A stretch of DNA of 64,000 bases from Metallumcola ferriviriculae (GCF_035573695.1 NZ_CP121694.1:2890501-2954500), one strand, 5' to 3'. Positions 10,037 to 18,444 are shown, numbered from the stretch's first letter. Program-made: numbers and translations. The notes: generated from the sequence alone by a model not told the origin.

Positions 10037-11320
10037 CTACGCTGACACCAAAGCGAGCATGTCCCAAAAGTTTGGAAAGGATACGGTAACACTTTCGGCG
10101 TCCTTAACTAATGTTTCGCCATCAGCCATCAGACCGGCTACCGCCAACGCCATGGCCATTCGGTGGTCCCCGTATCCGGAGACAGCCGTCCCGTTGAGCC
10201 GTCTGCCGCCTCTGATTTCCAAACCGTCCGGGCGTTCTGAGATATCAGCACCCATCCTGCGTAGTTCTTTGACCAACACTTCAATGCGGTCGCTTTCCTT
10301 GACTCTAAGCTCTGCAGCATCCTTGATAACCGTAGATCCCCGGGCAGCCAAAGCGGCAACTGCCAGGGCCGGTATTTCATCAATCATACGCGGAATTAAA
10401 TCCCCGCCAAAGACGGCACCCCTCAAATCACTGCTTTCAATATGAAGGTCGGCAACTTCCTCATAACCGCTCATTCGCCGATTGTTCAAGCGAATATCCG
10501 CCCCCATCTCTCGCAGGGCGTCAATAATGCCACTGCGGGTGTGATTAATACCTACATTCTTAATACCCAGAGAACCTTCTTTAGCTGTTAACGCCGCGGT
10601 GATAAAAAAGGCGGCAGAAGAAATATCCCCGGGCACTTTTACCTGACACCCGTGTAGAGCCTGCCCGCCGGTAAGGGCCACGGTGGTTCCATGGCTTTCC
10701 AGCTTGGCACCGAATGCTTTAAGCATTCGTTCGGTATGGTCCCGGGAGCGAAACGGCTCGGTGATTTCGGTATCTCCGCCGGCAGACAATCCAGCGAGCA
10801 GCACCGCGGACTTGACTTGAGCGCTGGCCACAGGGGAAGAATAACTAATGCCCCAAAGCTGCCGGCCTGATACAGATATGGGCAGGTAATTATCTTCCCT
10901 GCTTGCAAACTGTGCACCCATTCTTATTAAAGGCGTCATTACCCTGCCCATCGGCCGGTGGGCCAAAGAATTATCACCGTCAAGCACAGCTGATAAACCT
11001 GGGGAAGCTGCCAAGATACCCATCAGTAATCTGACGGTAGTGCCGGAGTTGCCCGCATCTAGCACTGCATCTGGCGACTGCAGCTGCCCGCCGCAGCCTG
11101 TGATGATGACAGTGTCTTCTTTTATTTCTACCGGCACGCCCAGCTGCCGGAAGCAGCTAACGGTGCTTAAGCAATCTTCACCCATAAGAAAGCCTTTCAC
11201 CACAGTTGTTCCCCTGGCCATTGCGCCCAGCATCACTGCCCGATGTGAAATAGATTTGTCTCCGGGGACTGTAATCTCCCCGCTTATAGTATCCATCGGC
11301 CTTACCCGCAAATAACTCAC
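10037..11320 (-). CDS. aroA: 3-phosphoshikimate 1-carboxyvinyltransferase (EPSP synthase)
   Basis: A 427-residue enzyme of the shikimate pathway that joins PEP to shikimate 3-phosphate. Signature segments are VPGDKSISHRAVMLGAMA (residues 18-35) with the substrate-binding Lys and Ser, LDAGNSGTTVRLLMG (near 86) and LRVKESDRIEVLVKELRRMG (near 338). The usual C-terminal GYGDHRMAMALAVAGL is near 387. The SQA-like loop reads SAQVKSAVLLAGL. It lies 32 bp downstream of tyrA, completing a block of aromatic amino acid genes. Confidence 0.97.
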   Translation of the reverse strand: MSYLRVRPMDTISGEITVPGDKSISHRAVMLGAMARGTTVVKGFLMGEDCLSTVSCFRQLGVPVEIKEDTVIITGCGGQLQSPDAVLDAGNSGTTVRLLMGILAASPGLSAVLDGDNSLAHRPMGRVMTPLIRMGAQFASREDNYLPISVSGRQLWGISYSSPVASAQVKSAVLLAGLSAGGDTEITEPFRSRDHTERMLKAFGAKLESHGTTVALTGGQALHGCQVKVPGDISSAAFFITAALTAKEGSLGIKNVGINHTRSGIIDALREMGADIRLNNRRMSGYEEVADLHIESSDLRGAVFGGDLIPRMIDEIPALAVAALAARGSTVIKDAAELRVKESDRIEVLVKELRRMGADISERPDGLEIRGGRRLNGTAVSGYGDHRMAMALAVAGLMADGETLVKDAESVTVSFPNFWDMLALVSA

Positions 11321-11352
11321 CTCTTAATCATGCCGGATTATAATTTTAATTT

Positions 11353-12459
11353 CTATAGCTTGCGAACGGGATAACCGGCCCCAGCAAGTAATTCCACCGC
11401 CCGGTCCAGTGCCTCGGCACTTTGTACCCCCAGCCGAATAGTGCCGCCATCCCCTTCCCGAGCCCGAAGAATTTCGATATCGGCAATGTTGACGCCATGT
11501 CCGCCCAAAAGCTGAGCCAATGAGCCGATCATACCCGGCCTGTCCGGCACCGTAACTACCAGATCAAATACCTGGGGCAAAAAACCCCGCCGCTTGGCGG
11601 GAATACTTTCCCTGGTGATTCTAGCCCGGGTTAAATAACCTTTGATGCCATCGGTATCATCAGCTGCCAACAGGTGAATAAAATGAGTAATATTATGCTG
11701 AAATTCCTTTAATACCTGAAGCAGCTGCTCTTTATTTGCCCGGCAGATGCCCTGCCATAAGCCCGGGTCACCCGAAGCAATTCGTGTAGTGTCGCGGAAC
11801 CCCCCGGCAGCCAGCATCAGGGTACGCGGAAACCTTTCTTCCACGCCGCTGGCGGTATTTACTAGACCTGCCGCCACTACATGTGGCAGATGGCTCACCG
11901 CCGCCACGATTGCGTCGTGTTGGCCAGGCGGCATTATTATACTGCGTGCGCCTAATTTACCCACTAGAAGTGCCAACTGATCAACTGCAGGAATATTTTC
12001 CTGCCTGGGAGTGAGAATATAAACAGCGTTTTCAAAAAGATAAGGGTCTGCCCCGGCTATGCCTGTCTGTTCTGACCCGGCCATGGGATGCCCGCCGATA
12101 TACGTGCCCCGGTGAGCAAATATGTCGGATAACCGCCCGGTAAGCCCGGCTTTGGTACTACCCACATCCGTTATCAGGCACTGTCTAGGAATATGCTTTA
12201 AGACCAACTCTGCCACTTGTTCAATTTTGGCCACCGGTACTGCTAATACCACTACCTGGGCCTTGGATACCGCTTCCGCGACTTCCCGGGTGGCCCAATC
12301 GACGGCTCCCATTGTTTCTGCCATGGTGCACACCGCGTCATCAATATCTACACCGACTATTTCTTCAGCAACAGCGGCTTTTTTCCATGCCATAGCCAAA
12401 GATCCGCCAATCAAACCCAAGCCAACAATTACCAAACGACCAAACTTAGTCATGGGCAT
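11353..12459 (-). CDS. tyrA: Prephenate dehydrogenase with C-terminal ACT domain
   Basis: NAD(P)-dependent oxidative decarboxylation of prephenate to 4-hydroxyphenylpyruvate, for tyrosine. The N-terminal Rossmann motif is VIVGLGLIGGSLAMAWKK (near residue 8-25). Catalytic and substrate segments include TDVGSTK (near 107), GGHPMAGSEQTG (near 130) and SHLPHVVAA (near 192). The last 75 residues (about 290-368) form an ACT domain starting VVTVPDRPGMIGSLAQLL, probably for tyrosine feedback. I choose ATG 12459 with an AGGG site 5 bp upstream; it overlaps the pheA end by 14 bp. An ATG two codons later or one at 12498 are alternatives. About 368 residues, normal for the ACT-containing form. Confidence 0.94.
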   Translation of the reverse strand: MPMTKFGRLVIVGLGLIGGSLAMAWKKAAVAEEIVGVDIDDAVCTMAETMGAVDWATREVAEAVSKAQVVVLAVPVAKIEQVAELVLKHIPRQCLITDVGSTKAGLTGRLSDIFAHRGTYIGGHPMAGSEQTGIAGADPYLFENAVYILTPRQENIPAVDQLALLVGKLGARSIIMPPGQHDAIVAAVSHLPHVVAAGLVNTASGVEERFPRTLMLAAGGFRDTTRIASGDPGLWQGICRANKEQLLQVLKEFQHNITHFIHLLAADDTDGIKGYLTRARITRESIPAKRRGFLPQVFDLVVTVPDRPGMIGSLAQLLGGHGVNIADIEILRAREGDGGTIRLGVQSAEALDRAVELLAGAGYPVRKL

Positions 12460-13309
12460 CACTGCCCTGAACAAATACCGGATAGGATCCAAGCACACTT
12501 AGGAGCGCTGTCTTAGTGTTTAGCAGCGACAACACTCGCTGTAACGGCTGCGTACGACGATGGCCCTCACAATCGATAAAGAAAATGTAATCTCCGAGCT
12601 CCTTTTTACTGGGGCGTGATTCTATGCGAGTGAGGTTAATCCCGGCCGCTGCAAATTCCTGCAAAATGGAATACAGCCCACCCGGTTTATCCTGCGGCAG
12701 TGCCAACATTAATGAAGTTTTATCATTTCCCGTACTTTCAGGTTCACTGTCTCCCAACAGTAAAAAGCGAGTCTGATTGGGGGTGATGTCTGCAATGTTC
12801 TTCTGGCGTACTGCCAAATTGTAGGTGTCAGCGGCGTAAGCGGAGCTGATAGCTCCCCAGCCGGCACCCCGTGCCGCAGCAATAGCTGCGGCATGAGCAG
12901 TGCTTTCCGTCTGTTCTAACCTAACTTGGGGAAAATGGTTTTCTAAATAGCCCCGGCATTGTGCCAGGGCTTGAGGATGGGAAAGAATCGTTTCCAAAGG
13001 GCTGCTTTTATCCACCGCCGCCAAGCAGTGGACAATATCCAGCACCAGTTCTCCTTGGATGCTAATATCAGTTTTTCTCATATCAGTGCGCAACTGTTCT
13101 TTGGCTAAGAAATCCATGGTTAGATTAACGCTGCCCTCAATAGAGTTTTCCACCGGAACAGCCGCTAAATGAACATCACCTCGGCTAACGGCCAACAATG
13201 TGGCCATTACCGTAGGGTAAGAAACTAATTCACAATCCTGCTGTCTTGTCCAGTAATGGGCTGCTTGGTGGGAAAAGGTGCCCTCAGGACCTAGATAAGC
13301 TAGTATCAC
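12446..13309 (-). CDS. pheA: Prephenate dehydratase
   Basis: Converts prephenate to phenylpyruvate, for phenylalanine. The 287-residue product begins [16 protein letters not shown], the PDT hallmark. Catalytic-region motifs are AAVPVENSIEGSVNLTMDFL (near 54-73, with the ENS triad) and a late TRFLLLG (near 182), the conserved Thr-Arg-Phe. A C-terminal ACT domain (about 197-275) contains SLMLALPQDKPGGLYSIL and the ESRPSKK motif that binds phenylalanine. There is no fused chorismate mutase; a separate AroH is encoded at 15052. The start is GTG, overlapping the aroF stop as GTGA (13306-13309), which implies coupled translation. Confidence 0.96.
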   Translation of the reverse strand: MILAYLGPEGTFSHQAAHYWTRQQDCELVSYPTVMATLLAVSRGDVHLAAVPVENSIEGSVNLTMDFLAKEQLRTDMRKTDISIQGELVLDIVHCLAAVDKSSPLETILSHPQALAQCRGYLENHFPQVRLEQTESTAHAAAIAAARGAGWGAISSAYAADTYNLAVRQKNIADITPNQTRFLLLGDSEPESTGNDKTSLMLALPQDKPGGLYSILQEFAAAGINLTRIESRPSKKELGDYIFFIDCEGHRRTQPLQRVLSLLNTKTALLSVLGSYPVFVQGSDAHD

Positions 13310-14337
13310 AGCGTACCTCCGGTAACTTCCCTACCCAGTGCTTGAGCCAAAGAGTTTAATTCCCGCATCATTTCCCGGAAATTTTCCGGTGTTAGCGACT
13401 GCTGCCCGTCTGAAAGAGCTTCCTCGGGGCTGCAGTGAACTTCCACCATCAAACCGTCAGCGCCGGCAGCCAAAGCGGCTCGGGACATTGGCTGCACCAT
13501 CCGCCATTTACCGGTACCATGGCTGGGGTCTACTATTATCGGCAGGTGAGTAAGATGCTTTACCGCCGGTACCGCGCTCAAATCCAAGGTGTTACGAGTG
13601 TATGTCTCGAAAGTACGAATGCCCCGCTCACAGAGAATCACTTTATGATTACCGGCAGACATGATGTATTCCGCCGCCAAGATCCATTCTTCAATGGTAG
13701 CGGATGGGCCGCGTTTTAAAATCACCGGCTTGTCTACCTGACCCAATTCTTTCAGTAAAAAGAAGTTCTGCATATTGCGTGCACCGACCTGAAGAACGTC
13801 GGCATACTCGGCAACCAGAGGCAGATTTCTCACATCCATTATTTCTGTTACCACCGGCAGGCCTGTTTCCCGCCGCGCCTGGGCCAATAATTTAAGGCCC
13901 GTTTCTTCCAGACCCTGAAAAGAATATGGAGAGCTACGGGGTTTAAAAGCGCCGCCGCGAAGCAGTGTCGCCCCCGCCGCCTTCACCTCTTTAGCAACGG
14001 AAATTATCTGTTCTTCGTTTTCCACTGCACATGGTCCGGCGATAACATGCACTTGTTTACCGCCAATTTCCACTCCTGGTACAATTTCCACAACGGTTTC
14101 CTCCGGTTTAAAGTCCCATCCCGCTAATTTAAACGGTTGAAGAATGGGAACTACTTTTTCTACTCCCGGCATTGCCTCAATGGCCAGTCCCGCCAAACGC
14201 GCCTTATCGCCGATAATGCCAATGATGGCGCGAGAAACTCCTTGAGACAGGTGCAGGTCAAATCCTTCCTTTTTCAGACGGTTCATTACCTTCTCTATAT
14301 GTTCCTTTTTTGCATTATGACTCATCACTACTATCAT
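13306..14337 (-). CDS. aroF: 3-deoxy-7-phosphoheptulonate synthase (DAHP synthase), AroF/AroG type I beta with N-terminal ferredoxin-like domain
   Basis: First enzyme of the shikimate pathway, condensing PEP and erythrose 4-phosphate. The 343-residue product has a small N-terminal regulatory-type ferredoxin-like domain (residues 1-70, beginning [17 protein letters not shown]). The TIM barrel follows with [14 protein letters not shown] (near 98), [17 protein letters not shown] (near 127), [12 protein letters not shown] (near 203) and [10 protein letters not shown] (near 268), which supply the metal and phosphate ligands. GGAGGGG precedes the ATG. It is the first gene of the aro-to-fni operon, with a TATAAT just upstream and a terminator separating it from the trpF-like gene. 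Confidence 0.96.
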   Translation of the reverse strand: MIVVMSHNAKKEHIEKVMNRLKKEGFDLHLSQGVSRAIIGIIGDKARLAGLAIEAMPGVEKVVPILQPFKLAGWDFKPEETVVEIVPGVEIGGKQVHVIAGPCAVENEEQIISVAKEVKAAGATLLRGGAFKPRSSPYSFQGLEETGLKLLAQARRETGLPVVTEIMDVRNLPLVAEYADVLQVGARNMQNFFLLKELGQVDKPVILKRGPSATIEEWILAAEYIMSAGNHKVILCERGIRTFETYTRNTLDLSAVPAVKHLTHLPIIVDPSHGTGKWRMVQPMSRAALAAGADGLMVEVHCSPEEALSDGQQSLTPENFREMMRELNSLAQALGREVTGGTL

Positions 14338-14366
14338 GCCTTAACCCCTCCAATTAGTATAATTTC

Positions 14367-14397
14367 ATTATATCCTTTTCGGACAAAATTTAAAAAC
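14367..14397 (-). promoter_or_regulatory. Putative sigma-A promoter of the aroF operon
   Basis: A perfect -10 TATAAT (minus strand) lies at 14367-14372, 30 bp before the aroF ATG. The -35 region at 17-18 bp is only T/A-rich and matches TTGACA poorly. No T-box or TRAP-like repeat was found in the leader, which would be very short. Confidence 0.45.
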
Positions 14398-14440
14398 ACC
14401 ATCCCCCCTTTGGGATAAGACGGGATTAAGGAAAAAGGCA

Positions 14441-14474
14441 TAAAAAAGCACTCCTTAAGGAGCGAAATGTGCTT
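14441..14474 (-). terminator. Terminator after the aroH/trpF-like pair
   Basis: On the minus strand AAGCAC pairs with GTGCTT around an inner TCCTTAAGGA palindrome with a small bulge, followed by TTTTTTA. Just upstream (14475-14502) is a short run of three GGTAGGAYG-like units on the minus strand. The structure separates aroH/trpF-like transcription from aroF. Confidence 0.7.
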
Positions 14475-14551
14475 CCCTCCTACCGTCCTACCATCCTACC
14501 GTGAGTTTGTCAGTGGCATGACCCGCTACCATACTGCCGAAAACTTTTGGG

Positions 14552-15055
14552 TCATCTCTGCCAGCCGACAAGCAGCTTGCGGTAATCCTCCCCGCTGCTT
14601 GTCCTTAATTCTATGCCAAAAGGTGTAATCACCTTTTGTGCCTTGTTTATACTATTAACGTCATGACAACGCACAATCAATCTGCCGCTATCCATTTCCT
14701 GACGCCATTGGCTAATTCCCATCACTGTATAAAAGTTGTCGGCCTGCTCCGAACCATATTTAAGCACATGCTGACTAAAACGCCCTAAATAGACCTCATC
14801 TTCAGTTCCTTCAAACATCAAAACTTCCAAAGAGCAAAGCGTAGCCAACTCCATCACACTGTACCATGGTTCATCCTTAAAAATTCCTACCCTAGAAATA
14901 AACGGCGGCAGGGATAATGCTATCTCCCGAGCCTGCTCAGGGTGAATGCTGTCTTCACCATGAAAAACGAAGCCGATAGCCACTGCCCCGATTGTCACTG
15001 CTTCCATAGCCTGCTCAATATTCTTAATTCCGGATACTACCAATAAAGGTTTCAC
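14552..15055 (-). CDS. Degenerate TrpF-like (phosphoribosylanthranilate isomerase fold) protein
   Basis: A 167-residue protein whose first 85 residues follow TrpF closely: VVSGIKNIEQAMEAV, GAVAIGFVFH, IHPEQAREIALSLPPFI, VGIFKDEP. The catalytic general-base cysteine of TrpF (the CGI motif) is replaced by serine (SGI, residue 8). The C-terminal half (YLGRFSQHVLKYGSEQ, SGRLIVRCHDVNS) no longer resembles TrpF and lacks the usual catalytic Asp segment and phosphate loop. It is also shorter than the usual 200. It is therefore probably not an isomerase, and may have a binding or regulatory role, or be decaying. It overlaps aroH by 4 bp (ATGA) and ends at a terminator. No other trp biosynthesis gene is adjacent. 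Confidence 0.7.
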   Translation of the reverse strand: MKPLLVVSGIKNIEQAMEAVTIGAVAIGFVFHGEDSIHPEQAREIALSLPPFISRVGIFKDEPWYSVMELATLCSLEVLMFEGTEDEVYLGRFSQHVLKYGSEQADNFYTVMGISQWRQEMDSGRLIVRCHDVNSINKAQKVITPFGIELRTSSGEDYRKLLVGWQR

Positions 15056-15411
15056 CGTAAATCCTCCCGCAATTTTACTGCATCTTTGAGATAAGAGTGT
15101 TTGATTTCGTGCTGCTTTTTATCAGTATTGACGTGTATCAACACGCGAATAATGCCCAATACGCTGCCCGGCACATTTATCTCCGTGGCACAAAGCAAAG
15201 GCACCTGGGTCCAGCCTAACTCCCGCGCCGCAGCCGCGGGAAAAGCCGCATCTAAATCCCTGGTCACTGTGAAAAATATACTGGCTGTCTCTGCTAAATC
15301 AACTTGGTTTTCATCTACCATCCTACGCAAAAGCTCCCCAGTAGCTTCCTTAATCAACTGAGGATTGTTTTCGGCCACCGATGTAGCGCCGCGTATCCCC
15401 CTTACTGCCAT
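15052..15411 (-). CDS. aroH: Chorismate mutase, AroH class
   Basis: Rearranges chorismate to prephenate. The 119-residue product matches the trimeric AroH fold in length and motifs: VRGIRGATSVAENN (residues 3-16, with active-site Arg), SIFFTVTRDLDAAFPA (near 44-59) and LGWTQVPLLCATEINVPGS (near 65). The C-terminal RVLIHVNTDK contains the Arg that stabilizes the transition state. It supplies the prephenate used by PheA and TyrA, encoded just downstream in a separate transcript. Its stop overlaps the start of the trpF-like gene as ATGA. Confidence 0.94.
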   Translation of the reverse strand: MAVRGIRGATSVAENNPQLIKEATGELLRRMVDENQVDLAETASIFFTVTRDLDAAFPAAAARELGWTQVPLLCATEINVPGSVLGIIRVLIHVNTDKKQHEIKHSYLKDAVKLREDLR

Positions 15412-15456
15412 CCTAAAATACCTCCCCGTTGTAACTGTACTACTCTACTGCGCACA

Positions 15457-15876
15457 TTACGACGCAGCCCTATGGCCCAAGCCGATGGCCACTTCATCCA
15501 GGTGTAATAGACCGATACCAAAATATACCGCAACGCTGATATGGTCATGCTGCCGAGAAATCCCGATCTTACCACCTACGTTAAGACCAATAGCTTTGGG
15601 CATAATTTGAGAAAGCGCTTCCCGAGTTGCTCCGGCGACAGCACCTTCATCAGCATGGGTTTCTTTAATAACGCCTTCCCGCTTTGCCGCAACCACCGCT
15701 CTTTCTACAATTTTTTTCACGGCAGTGATAAACTCGCCGCCATAATCTACAGCAGCGGTTTTGATGCCCATCTGTTGATACTCGTCCTTCAATTTCTTCT
15801 CCTCTTCCCGGGATTCGGTAAGAGCCATCTGGATAGCCACCGCTGCAATTTTCTTGCTACCGTACCGTTGGGACAT
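15457..15876 (-). CDS. HutP-family RNA-binding regulator
   Basis: A 139-residue protein resembling HutP, the histidine- and Mg2+-dependent antiterminator of the Bacillus hut operon. Matches include HADEGAVAGATREALSQI (near residue 74-91) and the C-terminal ISVAVYFGIGLLHLDEVAIGLGHRA (near 112-136), which corresponds to HutP's terminal strand and His motif. GGAGG precedes the ATG. No histidine-utilization genes are nearby, so the target RNA is unknown; the neighbouring chorismate mutase gene 45 bp downstream is a candidate by position only. A large inverted repeat lies 55 bp upstream. Confidence 0.8.
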   Translation of the reverse strand: MSQRYGSKKIAAVAIQMALTESREEEKKLKDEYQQMGIKTAAVDYGGEFITAVKKIVERAVVAAKREGVIKETHADEGAVAGATREALSQIMPKAIGLNVGGKIGISRQHDHISVAVYFGIGLLHLDEVAIGLGHRAAS

Positions 15877-15930
15877 ATCATTACCTCCAATTTCAATAGA
15901 TGATTTATATTAGTATTGCTTTAAGAGGAT

Positions 15931-16075
15931 GTTCAAAAAGTCCATCGCAGGTGAGCGGCGAATTTCTACGTTGCTCAGTCTTTGAGACTGCTCACGTACG
16001 CCGCCAGTACGCTCCGCGTCTCAAAATACTTCGCGCCTTGAACTTCTTGCTCCTGCTACGATGGCCTTTTTGAAC
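15931..16075. repeat. Large imperfect inverted-repeat element, 145 bp
   Basis: The element is bounded by GTTCAAAAAGTCCATCG on the left and CGATGGCCTTTTTGAAC on the right, which are inverted copies with one mismatch. Inside are further complementary stretches (TCAGTCTTTGAGACTG near the centre, TACGCCGCCAGTACG) that would fold into a long cruciform or RNA hairpin. It carries no coding sequence and no T-tail. It resembles dispersed intergenic palindromes found in many Clostridia genomes. It fills most of the 285-bp gap between the HutP gene and the next gene. Confidence 0.75.
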
Positions 16076-16161
16076 ACGTACTTTAACATGTATCGAAAGT
16101 TAGTTTGGAAAGTCTTTTTATGATTATATCTGAAACGGTGGCAGTTTGACAAGGATATGGC

Positions 16162-16683
16162 TCATTTTTGCAGAACTTCTACTGGCGCAAAAGAGGCACT
16201 ATCTCCTTCTACTTCAATTTTTGCATTGATTTTCGGCACTGCAATATTATCAGTGCCGCCGACAATCTCAAATTCAAGCTGGTGGGTATAGAAGCTTCCA
16301 TCCACCGATATTACGTCACCGGAGTTTACCTTGACAGTGACCTGAGGATGTCTGAAATCCGTAACTTCTTTCCCGTTTACCAACAATTTGGCTTTCTCCA
16401 GCGCAGAAAACTTATTCAGCCGAACACTAACAGTGGCAAAGGCACTAAGCGGTGCATTGACCGAACGCGCTTCAGGATATTGGCGATTAAATTCCGCTGC
16501 CTCACGGTCTAACAGCTGGGAAAAGCCCATATAGAAATTTGCCGGTTCATCTAAAGCAAGGGCTTGGGCCACAACCAGCAGCAAGACACCCAACACCACG
16601 GTACGAATAAGGTACTTTTCTACTGTTTCGGACCAACGCTCAAAGATTTCCGTCCAACTCACCCGCATTTTTTTAAATTTCAT
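16162..16683 (-). CDS. Hypothetical single-pass membrane protein
   Basis: A 173-residue protein I do not recognise. Residues 1-22 are basic and amphipathic (MKFKKMRVSWTEIF). One strong transmembrane helix follows at about 24-44 (YLIRTVVLGVLLLVVAQALAL). The remaining 130 residues appear extracytoplasmic and beta-rich, with VSVRLNKF, KLLVNGKEVTDF, VTVKVNSGDVISVDGSFY and INAKIEVEGD resembling an Ig-like or carbohydrate-binding beta sandwich. GGGGGGG precedes the ATG. A CATACAAA element upstream hints at a mother-cell sigma-E promoter. It is transcribed divergently from the small gene at 16858. Confidence 0.7.
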   Translation of the reverse strand: MKFKKMRVSWTEIFERWSETVEKYLIRTVVLGVLLLVVAQALALDEPANFYMGFSQLLDREAAEFNRQYPEARSVNAPLSAFATVSVRLNKFSALEKAKLLVNGKEVTDFRHPQVTVKVNSGDVISVDGSFYTHQLEFEIVGGTDNIAVPKINAKIEVEGDSASFAPVEVLQK

Positions 16684-16711
16684 AAAAACAACCCCCCCAA
16701 AGGACAGACTT

Positions 16712-16740
16712 ATTTGTATGTTACGCGGGGCAGGTTATTC
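16712..16740 (-). promoter_or_regulatory. Possible sigma-E-like promoter for the hypothetical membrane protein
   Basis: Minus strand: GAATAA, 14 bp, then CATACAAAT, close to the sigma-E -10 (CATACAnT) and a loose -35. It lies about 30 bp before the ATG at 16683. Pattern match only. Confidence 0.25.
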
Positions 16741-16777
16741 TTATGCCACAGGCAAGGCGATAAAGGTGATAAAAACA

Positions 16778-16807
16778 TTAACCTCCGGTAGTTATCTTGG
16801 ATATAAT
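16778..16807 (+). promoter_or_regulatory. Possible sigma-A promoter for the small gene at 16858
   Basis: TTAACC, 18-bp spacer, TATAAT at 16802-16807. The -10 is perfect and the -35 weak. It lies about 50 bp before the TTG start. Confidence 0.35.
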
Positions 16808-16857
16808 ATACTAACATCTCGCGTCAAAAAACTAGTGCAAATCAGGAGGAGATTATC

Positions 16858-17046
16858 TTGGCAACGCTGCGTAATATATTAAACAGATTTATATCCTATG
16901 AAAAGTCATTAAGCCGAAATTATCTGGATTACAGCAAAACAGTCCAACTTGATGAAATTCAACAGGCCTTAGAGGAGCTTCACCTTCAGCACCGTAACAA
17001 TCAAAGAAGACTGGAGGCGCTGCTAAAAAAACACTGCCCCGGTTGA
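16858..17046 (+). CDS. Small hypothetical helical protein
   Basis: A 62-residue product read from TTG 16858, which has AGGAGGAG six bases upstream and a TATAAT further up. The sequence is highly charged and helical (DEIQQALEELHLQHRNNQRRLEALLKKH), probably a short coiled coil, with a single C-terminal Cys. I do not recognise a family. The strong ribosome binding site and a promoter-like element argue that it is a real gene. A GACATCC-TGGA-GGATGTC hairpin lies just after it (17058-17075) but has no T-tail. It converges with the FAD protein gene at 17102. Confidence 0.6.
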   Translation: MATLRNILNRFISYEKSLSRNYLDYSKTVQLDEIQQALEELHLQHRNNQRRLEALLKKHCPG

Positions 17047-17101
17047 AGATAGCCATGGACATCCTGGAGGATGTCGGCGCTTACGAGTATCATCCACCAA
17101 G

Positions 17102-18340
17102 CTAGATACTATTCCCTGCCACATAACCGGTGGACCAGGCAGCCTGAAGATTGTAGCCGCCGGTATAGGCATCAATGTCCATCACCTCTCCCGCAAAATA
17201 CAGTCCGGGAACTAGCCGGGACTCCATGGTGGATGGGTCTATTTCTTTTACTGACACGCCGCCACTGGTAACAATCGCCTCGGCCAATGGCCGAGTGGCG
17301 CTAACAGTCATAGTCAGGCACTGGAGCAGTACCACTAATGATTTTCGTTCTTCCTGGGTAATCTGGTGAACCGGTTTTTCCGCGTCAATGGCCGATAACT
17401 GTATAATTACCGGGATAAGCATCTTCGGCAGCAAATCGTCCAAGGCGTTTTTAAATTGCTTGCGGGCGTATGTCTTAAAATCTTTTATCAGGCGTTGATC
17501 CAGCTTATCCGGGGTCAGTGCCGGCTTGAGATTTAATTCAACCGTGACCCGTGCGCCTTTATTGAGAGCATGGGCAACTGCCCGACTCAATGTAAGCACA
17601 ATGGGACCGGAAAGACCGAAATGTGTAAAAAGCATCTCGCCAAATTCCTCACCTAACTTTCTTTTCCCCTGACGAGCAGTTAGGCAAACATTTTTTAAAG
17701 AGAGCCCCTGGAGCTGAGGCACCCATTTTTCTTGCGTCACCAGGGGTATTAGGGCGGGCAAAATAGGGGTAACCTTATGACCCATCTCTCTTACCCATGG
17801 GTAAGCGTCACCGCTTGAACCAGTGCGGGGACAGGATGCACCCCCGACAGCAATAATTACTTTCCCGGCAGTATATTCGGTTTCGCTGGTACGAATAGTA
17901 AAACTACTTTCTGCTCTCGGGATAACCGCCTCTACGCTTTGACCCATCATTACCTCGACCCCCGCTTGTCGCAATGCCCTGGCTAAACCGTCCACCACAT
18001 CCCGAGCACGGTCAGAACGGGGGAAAATGCGTCCGCCCCGTTCCTCCTTGGTGGGTACACCCTGCCGGTGAAAAAAGTCCAGTACTGCGTTATTGTCAAA
18101 TGTATAGAATGCACTATAAAGGAAACGGCCATTGCCGGGCACCTGACCAATCATATCTTCTATCGGGGTGCTGTTGGTAATATTGCAGCGTCCATTACCG
18201 GTAATGAGCAGTTTCTTACCTAAACGGTTATTTTTTTCCAGCAGCAACACTTCTCTGCCACGAAGGCCCGCCTGTATTGCCGCCATCATGCCGGCAGCAC
18301 CGCCGCCAATTACTACTACATCGTAAATATTAACCACCAC
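17102..18340 (-). CDS. HI0933-like NAD(P)/FAD-dependent oxidoreductase
   Basis: A 412-residue flavoprotein of the HI0933/YtfP family (BaiN-like). The N-terminal dinucleotide-binding motif is DVVVIGGGAAGMMAAI (residues 7-22), followed by LLLEKNNRLGKKLLITGNGRCNITN (near 34-58), a family signature. The second FAD contact is KVIIAVGGASCPRTGSSGDAY near 155-175. The C-terminal FAD motif reads GLYFAGEVMDIDAYTGGYNLQAAWSTG (near 376-402). The physiological substrate of most members is uncertain. A GTG start at 18340 is the first in-frame option with the full Rossmann strand. It appears monocistronic or cotranscribed with the FAH-family gene about 105 bp upstream. Confidence 0.92.
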   Translation of the reverse strand: MVVNIYDVVVIGGGAAGMMAAIQAGLRGREVLLLEKNNRLGKKLLITGNGRCNITNSTPIEDMIGQVPGNGRFLYSAFYTFDNNAVLDFFHRQGVPTKEERGGRIFPRSDRARDVVDGLARALRQAGVEVMMGQSVEAVIPRAESSFTIRTSETEYTAGKVIIAVGGASCPRTGSSGDAYPWVREMGHKVTPILPALIPLVTQEKWVPQLQGLSLKNVCLTARQGKRKLGEEFGEMLFTHFGLSGPIVLTLSRAVAHALNKGARVTVELNLKPALTPDKLDQRLIKDFKTYARKQFKNALDDLLPKMLIPVIIQLSAIDAEKPVHQITQEERKSLVVLLQCLTMTVSATRPLAEAIVTSGGVSVKEIDPSTMESRLVPGLYFAGEVMDIDAYTGGYNLQAAWSTGYVAGNSI

Positions 18341-18444
18341 CGTTGTTCTGCCAATTAATGTTTTTTACACGTATTTCACTTAAAAGCACAAGAGTATTTA
18401 TTATTCCTTCCAATTTGTGCAAACACCTTTCCAGCAATAGATTA

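Noticed and set aside
14475-14502. Short GGTAGGA tandem units as a CRISPR or TRAP (UAG) site
   Set aside because: Only three units of about 10 bp, no spacers, and spacing unlike the 2-3 nt between TRAP triplets.
14338-14551. T-box leader before aroF
   Set aside because: No AGGGTGGNACCGCG-like T-box sequence or specifier stem seen; a plain terminator and a -10 element explain the region. The same search before trpS and ilvC was also negative.
15931-16075. Insertion sequence
   Set aside because: No transposase frame within or near; only inverted repeats.
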